Shown here piece after piece: positions 8,301-15,257 of a stretch of DNA of 64,000 nt (positions within the stretch are counted from its first letter, which is position 1; every line of letters begins with the position of its first letter). The position numbers and the translations under genes are program-made. The notes beneath the pieces were generated by a model. That model worked only from the letters and a program-made list of their open reading frames with translations. It was not told the origin of the DNA and searched no databases. The stretch is from Prevotella sp. (GTDB lineage Bacteria > Bacteroidota > Bacteroidia > Bacteroidales > Bacteroidaceae): assembly GCA_017478025.1 (NCBI GenBank), contig JAFVGZ010000014.1:1-64000 (forward strand), given 5' to 3'.

Positions 8301-9080
8301 TTAGCGTATGATGCGTCCTTGCTTCTTGGGCTTCTCTTTTGCCTGCTTCTTGGCTTTGGGGCGCAGGTCATCAAGGTTATATGCCTTGGAGATACTGCCA
8401 TCACCGCTCATCCATTGGCGTGCCTCGCTGCTGGCAGAGTATATCTGCACACGCTTTACCGACAGAGGCAGTGGGGGATACTTGCAGATGAGGCGTATGG
8501 TCTCGTTCTTATGGCCGTAGATCCAGAAGCATTGGTCGAGGGGGAAGTGTATGTGGCTCTGCACTACGTAACGGTCTCCCGTGTCGGCATCGATGATTGC
8601 GGAGCCTGAATTCTCGCGGAAGAACCACCAGTCCTGATATTCCGGCACGTGGAAGTCGAAGCACAGATAGGTAGCATCCTTGCATCGGTAGAGCGTGGTT
8701 CTGGTGGTATTGAAGGTTCCGTCTTCCATTATGAGATTCACTCCCTCACCCTTGGGTGCTGTCTGCACGTGTGAGAAGGCTGCAAACGAGCGGTCATCGT
8801 GGAGGTCGTAGTTAGGCCATGCGGGGCGCTCTAAGACGGGTTGCTTGTTCTCGGGTTGCTCGTCGTATGCTGAGCGGGGATTATTTATGGTCTGGCAACT
8901 GAAGAGCATGACCGCTGCTATAATGCTTAAGGCATAATGGAAGAGGGAGGAGCGATGAAAGAGTCGTGGGGGTGTCGCGATTAAATCGCGACGCAATGGA
9001 CGAAGGAAGCGTGGGGGTGTTGCGATTAAATCGTGACGCAATGGACGGAGGAGGAGGGTGGTTTTATGTTTTGTATTCAT
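8301..9080 (-). CDS. lipoprotein resembling the BlaR1-like C-terminal domain
   Basis: The ATG at 9080 gives 259 residues; a TTG at 9089 is the alternative. A repeat-derived, arginine-rich leader of about 45 residues precedes a lipoprotein signal (ALSIIAAVMLFSCQ), whose cysteine would be lipidated. The mature part has aromatic-rich strands and a segment 'IIDADTGDRYVVQS' followed by 'NETIRLICKYPPLPL', and ends near QGRIIR. The upstream M56 protein has the matching order 'IVDDQTGDKYVCRS', 'DTVRIYQACLVFPPF' and KGRVITK at its end, so the two appear paralogous. It is the third gene of the blaI/blaR1-like unit, 28 bases after the sensor gene. Function unknown. Confidence 0.65.
   Translation of the reverse strand: MNTKHKTTLLLRPLRHDLIATPPRFLRPLRRDLIATPPRLFHRSSLFHYALSIIAAVMLFSCQTINNPRSAYDEQPENKQPVLERPAWPNYDLHDDRSFAAFSHVQTAPKGEGVNLIMEDGTFNTTRTTLYRCKDATYLCFDFHVPEYQDWWFFRENSGSAIIDADTGDRYVVQSHIHFPLDQCFWIYGHKNETIRLICKYPPLPLSVKRVQIYSASSEARQWMSGDGSISKAYNLDDLRPKAKKQAKEKPKKQGRIIR
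8965..9054. repeat. two 45-bp direct repeats with internal palindrome inside a coding start
   Basis: Units starting at 8966 and 9011 share GTGGGGGTGT..GCGATTAAATCG..ACGCAATGGACG. The first contains the palindrome TCGCGATTAAATCGCGA. Because 45 bp is 15 codons, the downstream lipoprotein frame is kept and its N-terminus repeats every 15 residues. Confidence 0.85.
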
Positions 9081-9108
9081 AGTTGTCAAAACTCTTTGTT
9101 TGGGGTTA

Positions 9109-11079
9109 TCATTTAGTTATCACGCGTCCTTTGCGGGGGATGGCGTTCAGATCGAAGGATCGGGAGGCGTAGTCGGATTCACTGTCAATCGTTCCCATAT
9201 AAGCTTCCTTCATGTGCTTGCTAAACGGAGGAAAGACAAGGCAAGCCTGATAGATTCTGACGGTGTCACGGCCTATGTACTCGTCACGGACATACTTGAA
9301 GTAGTCGTAGTCAATGGAGCGGCACACGTATTTGTCGCCTGTCTGGTCGTCAACGATGGCGAGGTCTTTATATATATTGATGTTTTGCTGCCGCCAAATA
9401 TCTATTTGCTGCTCTCGCCTATCCCTGAAGCCCATGTATATGTAAACGCGGGTCTCTTTCTTGCCCCGCTCTATGGCAGCTGGCTTGAAGGTGAGGAGAT
9501 CACGGCGGCTGCGCTTGGTGAGCACGCTGTCTGTGGAGAGCATCTTGGGGTCTATGTACTTCTTGTCATAGCTGCGCACGTTGGAGCTGACGGGCTGCAG
9601 GTAGCGTATGTAGTAGCCTGTGCGGTCCTTGCGTGTCTCGGCATTGAGGGTGATGTTGAAGGCATAGGGGTCAGAGGCGTTGTGGGCAAAGAGGTGTTCG
9701 CCTGTCTGCTTTGACTCGCTGTCAAGGATGGTGGCGCGGGCTATGCGCACGGTGTCGTTGTTCAGGTTGGGCTGGAAGTGGCCGATGTAGGTGCCTTCGG
9801 CAATCTTTCTGGCTCCCACGGCCTGCATGGTGCTGTCGAGGAGCTGGGTGGGGGACTTGGCGGGGAAACTGCCAAGCACTCTATGGGCAGACTCTGCGAG
9901 GTCAGCCTTTACCAGGTTGGAGTCTGAGAATGCCTGCAGCTGGGGTTGCGATGGCATAGCAACTGGCTTGGCGGGGAAACTGCCAGACACGGTGCTGGCG
10001 GGGTCGGTAGGCTCTGTTAGGACGGCTTCATACTTGGTAACCTCCTGTTCCACTTTCTCTTCAATTTCGCTGAGGGCCTTAGGATGGGCAAAGGCGATGA
10101 CGGCCAATGCGCTCAGCGGGAGCAGATAGGCGGCTTTTAGGGCCACCCATCGCCGGGATGGTTTGCGGTACATCATTTTGAATCTTCGTTTGATTGGACT
10201 TTGGTTGAATGCATTCACCACAGGCTGCAGTCCCGTGCTGGTTGCTTTCTTTATTAATAACAGCTGATATTCTTCATCTCTTATGCCGCTCTGCAAGACG
10301 TTTCTGTCGGCCTGATATTCGTGTACATCACGCAAATCCTGACGCAGCATCCATGCAAAGGGGACGAACCACAGCATGCGGCATGTGAGTTCGCAGAGCA
10401 GTATGTCCCATGAGTGACCATAGCGCACGTGGGCAAGCTCATGGCTGATGATGGCACGGGTTCGTGTGTCAGCGGGGTTTAGGATAATCCATCGCATCCA
10501 GCTGCACGGTGCCTTTACATCGGGATTGGTCACTACATGCACGTAAGCGGGCACTCCCTCTGTGCTTATCCTGTTGCTGCGGCGTATCAGTAGCAACAGA
10601 GCAGCCATCTGCCAGAAGTAACGGAGCCAACAGACGATGAGGCCGAGAAGGTAGATAGCGATGGCGATGAGGATAAACATCTCCCCCGACCAATCATTGA
10701 TCATTGACCATTGAGAATTGACCATTGAGAATGGAGAATTAAAGCCCCCTTCAGCTTCCCTTAGGGGTGAAGGGACGTGGGCGGCGGCGCTTTGATGGCT
10801 TGTGGGAAGCCCATCGGGATGCTCAACGGAGAGCCGTTGAGCACTGTGGCTTACGCTGGTGATCTGCTGTTCTATCAGTTCGCGTCCCTGTGTCACAATG
10901 TTTGACTGTGTTGTGCTAACCTGTATCAGGGGCAGTATCATGCTGGATACAAGGACGAGCATGAGGACGATACGGTTCACGGAGTGCAACGTCTCGCGCT
11001 TCATGAAGAGCCCGAAAAGGGAGTAAAGCATGGTAAGGCATACGGCCCACCTTATTATATATATAATGAATGCTGCCAT
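9109..11079 (-). CDS. BlaR1-like M56 family membrane metalloprotease sensor
   Basis: A 656-residue antirepressor-type protein. The N-terminus has several transmembrane helices (IIYIIRWAVCLTMLYSLFGL, then 'IVLMLVLVSSMILPLIQV', and one near residue 140), followed by the M56 zinc-protease site HELAHVRYGH in a cytoplasmic loop, another helix near residue 320 (AAYLLPLSALAVIAF) and a long extracytoplasmic sensor region. In this family, signal sensing activates the protease and leads to loss of the BlaI repressor encoded just upstream. Residues about 98-133 (SPFSMVNSQWSMIND) look like translated intergenic repeat. Two copies of GSFPAK in the sensor region also come from a small duplication. The inducer is unknown; beta-lactam is not implied. 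Confidence 0.8.
   Translation of the reverse strand: MAAFIIYIIRWAVCLTMLYSLFGLFMKRETLHSVNRIVLMLVLVSSMILPLIQVSTTQSNIVTQGRELIEQQITSVSHSAQRLSVEHPDGLPTSHQSAAAHVPSPLREAEGGFNSPFSMVNSQWSMINDWSGEMFILIAIAIYLLGLIVCWLRYFWQMAALLLLIRRSNRISTEGVPAYVHVVTNPDVKAPCSWMRWIILNPADTRTRAIISHELAHVRYGHSWDILLCELTCRMLWFVPFAWMLRQDLRDVHEYQADRNVLQSGIRDEEYQLLLIKKATSTGLQPVVNAFNQSPIKRRFKMMYRKPSRRWVALKAAYLLPLSALAVIAFAHPKALSEIEEKVEQEVTKYEAVLTEPTDPASTVSGSFPAKPVAMPSQPQLQAFSDSNLVKADLAESAHRVLGSFPAKSPTQLLDSTMQAVGARKIAEGTYIGHFQPNLNNDTVRIARATILDSESKQTGEHLFAHNASDPYAFNITLNAETRKDRTGYYIRYLQPVSSNVRSYDKKYIDPKMLSTDSVLTKRSRRDLLTFKPAAIERGKKETRVYIYMGFRDRREQQIDIWRQQNINIYKDLAIVDDQTGDKYVCRSIDYDYFKYVRDEYIGRDTVRIYQACLVFPPFSKHMKEAYMGTIDSESDYASRSFDLNAIPRKGRVITK
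10690..10790. repeat. intergenic-type repeats inside the blaR1-like coding sequence
   Basis: Heptads CCATTGA and GAATTGA alternate, followed by a GC-rich inverted repeat (CCCCCTTCAGCTTCCCTTAG..GGTGAAGGG type). Both types are otherwise intergenic in this window; here they are in frame. Confidence 0.7.
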
Positions 11080-11121
11080 ATTCTAATTAACAAATTAACG
11101 AATTAACGAATTGCGCCGCTA

Positions 11122-11484
11122 CTATGCACGTGATTGTCTCAGTTCTTTAACGAAATCGAGAAGCTCCTGTTCGCTTACCTTCTCCTCTGCCACGAGGGAT
11201 GAGACGAGCTCCATGTAAGAGTGTTTGAAGTATCTATCTACAAATCCGCCCAGCTTTGTGCGGCCATAATCATCCTGACTGACTATGGGGAAATAGATGT
11301 AGCCCCGCCCCTGGGGACGATGACTAACGTATCCCTTGCGCTCTAATGACTGCACCATTGTGGCTATGGTGTTGACATGAGGCTGCGGTTCATCATAGAG
11401 AGCCACGATGTCCTTGGGGGCACACTCACCCAATTGCCACATCAGCTCCAGTACTTCTTCCTCTTTTGCGGTTAGTTTATGCAT
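11122..11484 (-). CDS. BlaI/MecI/CopY-family transcriptional repressor
   Basis: A 120-residue winged-helix repressor. The family signature is visible at the N-terminus: HKLTAKEEEVLELMWQLGE, then 'PHVNTIATMVQSLERKGYVS' as the recognition helix and wing, and a C-terminal dimerisation/cleavage region ending in VKELRQSRA. An upstream ATG at 11532 would add 16 residues but overlaps the promoter, so 11484 is chosen. It is followed after 42 bases (holding an AATTAACG 8-bp repeat) by the M56 sensor it presumably works with. A perfect palindrome just after the predicted transcription start (11507-11520) is the likely operator, giving autoregulation. Confidence 0.9.
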   Translation of the reverse strand: MHKLTAKEEEVLELMWQLGECAPKDIVALYDEPQPHVNTIATMVQSLERKGYVSHRPQGRGYIYFPIVSQDDYGRTKLGGFVDRYFKHSYMELVSSLVAEEKVSEQELLDFVKELRQSRA

Positions 11485-11506
11485 AGAATCCTTGATGTTT
11501 GATTTG

Positions 11507-11520
11507 ACTAAATTTTTAGT
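11507..11520 (-). promoter_or_regulatory. candidate BlaI-family operator
   Basis: Perfect inverted repeat ACTAAA-TT-TTTAGT located between the promoter and the repressor start codon. Position fits autorepression; the sequence differs from the TACAnnTGTA operator of staphylococcal BlaI, so binding is inferred. Confidence 0.5.
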
Positions 11521-11529
11521 TTGATGCTG

Positions 11530-11561
11530 CAAAGGTATGCTTTTTTATTATAGCATCCAAA
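11530..11561 (-). promoter_or_regulatory. promoter of the blaI-blaR1-like unit
   Basis: On the minus strand TTTG (11558-11561), 20 bases, TACCTTTG (11530-11537). Predicted start near 11524, about 40 bases before the chosen ATG. Confidence 0.8.
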
Positions 11562-11603
11562 TATCAGAGATTCTTTTAACCTATTTTTTTAGTTGAATCA
11601 GAT

Positions 11604-11664
11604 TAAGCCTCACGGGGGATTTCCTCTTCCACGGTAGGAAAAACTCCCGTCGGTTTAGGGCTTA
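11604..11664. other. long imperfect hairpin between divergent genes
   Basis: TAAGCC (11604-11609) pairs with GGGCTTA (11658-11664), and inside it ACGGGGGATTTCCT pairs imperfectly with AGGAAAAACTCCCGT. It lies upstream of the plus-strand promoter at 11668. It could be a regulatory site or a relic repeat; no T run follows. Confidence 0.5.
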
Positions 11665-11667
11665 TCC

Positions 11668-11699
11668 TTTGCGTATTAGCCAAGGAATGCCGAACTTTG
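11668..11699 (+). promoter_or_regulatory. promoter of the secreted protein gene
   Basis: TTTG (11668-11671), 20 bases, GAACTTTG (11692-11699): one mismatch from TAnnTTTG. Confidence 0.6.
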
Positions 11700-11755
11700 C
11701 CGGTGAAATAAAACAAACAAATATATTAACCCATTAAAAAATAGGAGACATTATT

Positions 11756-12397
11756 ATGAAGAAGATGATGATTATGGCAATGATGATGGTGATGACTATC
11801 GCAGCCAACGCTATGAGCTATACGAAGGTAAGGAACGAGGCACTGTTCCTGAGTGACAAGATGGCTTATGAGCTGAACCTGACAGATGCTCAGTATGATG
11901 CTGTCTATGAGATAAACCTCGACTATCTGATGAGCATCAACGGACGCAACGATGTGTATGGCACGTGGTGGGACCGCCGCAACACCGACCTGCAGTATGT
12001 GTTGACCGCCTGGCAGTATAACAAGTACGTGGCACAGAGCTATTTCTATCGCCCGCTATCATGGGAGACAGGCACGCGGACACTTCATATCTACAAGCAC
12101 TACACCAACCATACGCACTTCTATAAGGCTCATCCGACGGTATATGTGACCTATAAGGGCGGCAACAACCGCAAGACTGCACGATACTATGCTGACCGCA
12201 AGGTGGCAAAGCCGGCTCCTCATCACAATGTGAGCAAGCCAGCTCCCGCACCAAAGCACCATGCGAGCAAGCCAGCTCCCGCACCAACGCCAAAGAGCAG
12301 CACCCCGGCCAAGGCAAAAACGAACAGTAAGACACACGCTAATAAGCACATAGCTCAGAACATGGGCAAGAGCAGCAACGGTATGATGCGCCGATAA
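11756..12397 (+). CDS. secreted protein with basic, proline/alanine-rich tail, function unknown
   Basis: A 213-residue protein with a methionine-rich signal peptide (KKMMIMAMMMVMTIAANAMS). The mature part (about 20-150) has a helical segment 'LNLTDAQYDAVYEINLDYL' and many tyrosines and tryptophans, recalling small periplasmic proteins of Prevotella and Bacteroides. From about residue 155 a low-complexity tail repeats SKPAPAPKHHA and similar, rich in lysine, histidine, proline and alanine, which could bind an anionic polymer or metal. It has its own promoter (11668-11699) and is followed by a hairpin. No family assignment is possible. Confidence 0.7.
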   Translation: MKKMMIMAMMMVMTIAANAMSYTKVRNEALFLSDKMAYELNLTDAQYDAVYEINLDYLMSINGRNDVYGTWWDRRNTDLQYVLTAWQYNKYVAQSYFYRPLSWETGTRTLHIYKHYTNHTHFYKAHPTVYVTYKGGNNRKTARYYADRKVAKPAPHHNVSKPAPAPKHHASKPAPAPTPKSSTPAKAKTNSKTHANKHIAQNMGKSSNGMMRR

Positions 12398-12421
12398 GGA
12401 GGATGCTTTCATAGTATGATA

Positions 12422-12454
12422 AAGGAGGACAGGGCTGATGACCTTGTCCTTCTT
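12422..12454 (+). terminator. hairpin, probable terminator of the secreted protein gene
   Basis: AAGGAGGACAGGG pairs with CCTTGTCCTTCTT (two G-T pairs) around a 7-base loop; no clear T run follows. Confidence 0.6.
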
Positions 12455-12558
12455 CCGTATTGATACGCATGGCGCATAGCGGGAATGATTTGTGATAAAA
12501 TACGTTAAGCGGAGTGTTTTTACTCCGTTTGCGTGGATGATAATCGGAATAAAATGCT

Positions 12559-12566
12559 TAACTTTG
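12559..12566 (+). promoter_or_regulatory. -7 element of the inositol monophosphatase-like gene
   Basis: TAACTTTG followed by C, only 10 bases before the ATG at 12577, so the transcript would be leaderless or nearly so. No good -33 element at the usual distance. Confidence 0.5.
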
Positions 12567-12576
12567 CGCAAAATAT

Positions 12577-13395
12577 ATGGAAAAGGAATATACACTACAA
12601 GACATAAAGGCTGCTGCCATAAGTATGGCGGCCAAGGCCGGAGAGATACAGATGGAGCATTTCCGCTCCAAATCGTTGCAAATGGAGACCAAGAGCACCG
12701 TCTATGACGTTGTGACCCAGGTGGACAAGGCCTGTGAGAACATGCTCGTGAAGGCTATTTCCAAGAAGTTTCCCGACCACTCCATCATTGGTGAGGAGAC
12801 TGGTAAGCACCTGCACGACGAGTCGCGTTGGGCATGGGTGATAGATCCGCTTGACGGTACGAACAACTATTCACAGGGGCTGCCCATCTTCTGCGTCAGC
12901 ATCGGCGTGACATACGAGGGTGAACCCGTTGTGGGGGTGGTTTATACACCCTATCTTGACGAGCTGTTTACCGCCGTCAAGGGCGAGGGAGCGTACATAC
13001 AGATGGGCCTTTGCATGGATGAGCTGCTGCCACCCGAGAGGCTGCACGTTTCAACAAAGACGGACCTGAAGCAGAGTGTTGTGGCTTCGGGCTTCCCATA
13101 TGACAAGGCTACGCATCCGATAAACAATGTGAGGGAGGCTTCGCTGGTGATACCCCAGGTGAGAGGATTCCGCAGAATGGGTGCCGCAGCATACGACCTC
13201 TGCTCCGTGGCGCTCGGCACGATAGACGTGTATTGGGAGTATGACCTGAAACCGTGGGATGCCTGCGCTGCCAGCCTGATAGTGAAAGAGGCAGGAGGCG
13301 TCATAAAGCCCTTGCGAGATGACCGCAACATCAGCATCGTGGCAGGCAATGAGACGATAGTAGAGAACCTGATGGGGATAATTAAGAATGCATAA
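12577..13395 (+). CDS. inositol monophosphatase-family phosphatase
   Basis: A 272-residue Mg2+-dependent phosphatase of the inositol monophosphatase superfamily. The metal site is complete: E73-type 'SIIGEETGK', then 'WVIDPLDGTNNYSQGLP' with both aspartates, and the C-terminal 'KPWDACAASLIVKEAGG' motif. Length is normal. The protein is cytoplasmic. Likely substrates in the family include inositol phosphate, 3'-phosphoadenosine 5'-phosphate and sugar phosphates; the sequence does not decide between them. It lies between an unrelated secreted protein and rmuC, apparently as its own transcription unit. Confidence 0.88.
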   Translation: MEKEYTLQDIKAAAISMAAKAGEIQMEHFRSKSLQMETKSTVYDVVTQVDKACENMLVKAISKKFPDHSIIGEETGKHLHDESRWAWVIDPLDGTNNYSQGLPIFCVSIGVTYEGEPVVGVVYTPYLDELFTAVKGEGAYIQMGLCMDELLPPERLHVSTKTDLKQSVVASGFPYDKATHPINNVREASLVIPQVRGFRRMGAAAYDLCSVALGTIDVYWEYDLKPWDACAASLIVKEAGGVIKPLRDDRNISIVAGNETIVENLMGIIKNA

Positions 13396-13437
13396 TTCAT
13401 AATGCAGAATTAAGAATGCAGAATGCATAGTTAATCC
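13380..13437. repeat. 7-bp-period intergenic repeat (ATAATTC / GCAGAAT family)
   Basis: Degenerate heptads such as AGAATGC, ATAATTC and AGAATTA run from the end of the phosphatase gene into the gap before rmuC. Confidence 0.7.
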
Positions 13438-13503
13438 AAGTTTCTGAAGTCGAAAGACACCCTGAAACTTGAATAATTAAGTATTGACCAAACATCATAA
13501 TCC

Positions 13504-15027
13504 TTGGAAGCAAACATTATATTATATACATCAATAGCGATAATGCTATTTGCATGCGTACTCCTCTGTACGCTATTAGTGCGCACTATGCACAGTAAAT
13601 CACGCTCATCACGGCTCATTGAGGACATAAAGAATATGTACGAGAAGCAGATGAGCGATGAGAGGGAGAGGGAAGAGAAACGTATGACTGATGAGAGAGA
13701 GAGGTATGAGAAGCGACTTGCTGAGCAACGCGTGCTGCATGAGAAGCAGGTTACGGAGCTGCGCGGGCAGTACGATAAACAACTTACGGAGCAAAGGGAG
13801 CAGTATGATAAACAGCTTACGGAGCAAAGGGAGCTGCATGAGAAACAGATTACTGAGCAGCGTGAGCAGTATGAGCAGCAGATGAGGGATGAAAGAGAGA
13901 GGGAAGAGAAAAAGTTTGCGGACATTAAGCAGCAGCACTCCGAGCAGATGCAGCAGCAGATGCAGCTGATACGCGAGCAGATGAACACGGCATCTGAGAA
14001 GATATTGCGTGAGCGTTCGGAGCAGTTGACTGAGCAGAACCGCGAGCAACTGGCCTCCATTCTCAATCCTCTGAAGGACGGTATCAGCCAAATGAAGGAG
14101 GCTGTGGAGAAGAGCGAGCGTGAGCATGCAGACAGAATGGTGCGCCTTGATGCTACTATCAAGACCAGCATAACCCAGAGCCGCGAGGTGGGTGAACGCG
14201 CAGACAAACTGGCTCAGGCGCTGACAGGAGAGAACAAGTCGCAGGGAAACTTCGGCGAACTGCGTCTGAAACAGCTGCTTGAGGATATGGGACTTGAGGA
14301 AGGAGTGCAGTTTGAGGAGCAGACGACGATGCGCGACGAATTCGGGCGCGCCATATATGACGAAGAGGATCGTACCCGCAAGGTGCCTGATGTAATTCTC
14401 CACTTCCCCGACAAGCGCGACATCATAATAGATTCCAAAATGTCGCTGAAGGCTTTTGAGGACTATCACAACGCAACAACAGAAGAAGAGCGCCAAGCGG
14501 CACTGAAGAATCACATCGCTTCGGTGCGCAATCACGTCAATGAACTGTCGCGCAAGAACTACAGTTCATACATCAAGTCAGACCGCAACCGGCTCGATTT
14601 CGTCATGATGTACGTATTCTCAGAGAGTGCGTTGCAATTGGCTCTGTCCAATGCTCCCACGCTGTGGAAGGAAGCATACGACAAGGGCGTCATAATATCA
14701 GGCAGCCAGACACTCTATATGATGCTGCGCATACTGGAGATGACGTGGCGACAGATGCGACAGGTGGAGAATCAGCAGGACATGATGAAGGCCGCCAATA
14801 CCGTCATAGACCGCGTGCAGATGTTCTATGAGCGCTTTGCAAAGGTTGATGACATGCTTAACAAGACGCAGGAGGCATTCAGAGAAATGAAAAACATCAG
14901 CGCATCATCAGGAAAAAGCGTAGAGGTTGCTGCACGCAACCTCCTGAAATTCGGCGCTCAGGAGAACCCAAAGCGCAAGCATAGCTTGACGTCTTCTAAC
15001 TCTATACAAGATTCTATACCAGAGTAA
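13504..15027 (+). CDS. rmuC: RmuC-family DNA recombination/nuclease-associated protein
   Basis: A 507-residue RmuC protein, a family that limits DNA inversions and carries a restriction-endonuclease-like domain. The start is a TTG: an in-frame stop lies two codons upstream and the TTG keeps an N-terminal membrane anchor (ANIILYTSIAIMLFACVLL). Residues about 35-250 are a long coiled coil; within it about six 11-residue units (EKQITEQREQY and variants, residues 69-134) form an unusually regular hendecad. The conserved RmuC domain follows, with 'GNFGELRLKQLLEDMGLEEG', 'VPDVILHFPDKRDIIIDSK' and 'YVFSESALQLAL'. It is followed by an inverted repeat that may terminate it. Confidence 0.92.
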   Translation: MEANIILYTSIAIMLFACVLLCTLLVRTMHSKSRSSRLIEDIKNMYEKQMSDEREREEKRMTDERERYEKRLAEQRVLHEKQVTELRGQYDKQLTEQREQYDKQLTEQRELHEKQITEQREQYEQQMRDEREREEKKFADIKQQHSEQMQQQMQLIREQMNTASEKILRERSEQLTEQNREQLASILNPLKDGISQMKEAVEKSEREHADRMVRLDATIKTSITQSREVGERADKLAQALTGENKSQGNFGELRLKQLLEDMGLEEGVQFEEQTTMRDEFGRAIYDEEDRTRKVPDVILHFPDKRDIIIDSKMSLKAFEDYHNATTEEERQAALKNHIASVRNHVNELSRKNYSSYIKSDRNRLDFVMMYVFSESALQLALSNAPTLWKEAYDKGVIISGSQTLYMMLRILEMTWRQMRQVENQQDMMKAANTVIDRVQMFYERFAKVDDMLNKTQEAFREMKNISASSGKSVEVAARNLLKFGAQENPKRKHSLTSSNSIQDSIPE

Positions 15028-15080
15028 CACGCGCCAAACCTCCACAAGGGTATCCCTATACGAACTAAAGAATAATTTTC

Positions 15081-15120
15081 CGTATTTGCAGAATTCTCAG
15101 AATATTATTCTGCAAATACG
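15081..15120. promoter_or_regulatory. 14-bp perfect inverted repeat upstream of the cooS-like promoter
   Basis: CGTATTTGCAGAAT and ATTCTGCAAATACG separated by 12 bases. It could end rmuC transcription, but there is no T run, and it abuts the -33 element at 15128, so a regulator site is equally possible. Confidence 0.6.
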
Positions 15121-15127
15121 CTTATTG

Positions 15128-15160
15128 TTTGGAAGTAATATCCCAATCTTACTAATTTTG
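15128..15160 (+). promoter_or_regulatory. promoter of the cooS-like operon
   Basis: TTTG (15128-15131), 21 bases, TAATTTTG (15153-15160). The leader of about 90 bases contains ATTCACCTTT and its complement AAAGGTGAAT, able to form a 10-bp stem before the start codon. Confidence 0.8.
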
Positions 15161-15257
15161 CATTCGGAAATCCTAACCGATTCACCTTTTTCTCTGTGAA
15201 AAGTGTCGCTGGAGATTATTATAATAAAGGTGAATATAATAAAATAAGGAAAGAAGA

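Noticed and set aside
9109-11532. Beta-lactam resistance locus
   Set aside because: BlaI/M56 pair is present but no beta-lactamase or penicillin-binding domain; this regulator type controls many other genes in Bacteroidetes.
13609-14535. 308-aa minus-strand frame opposite rmuC
   Set aside because: Leucine-rich low complexity produced by reading the glutamate/glutamine coiled coil backwards.
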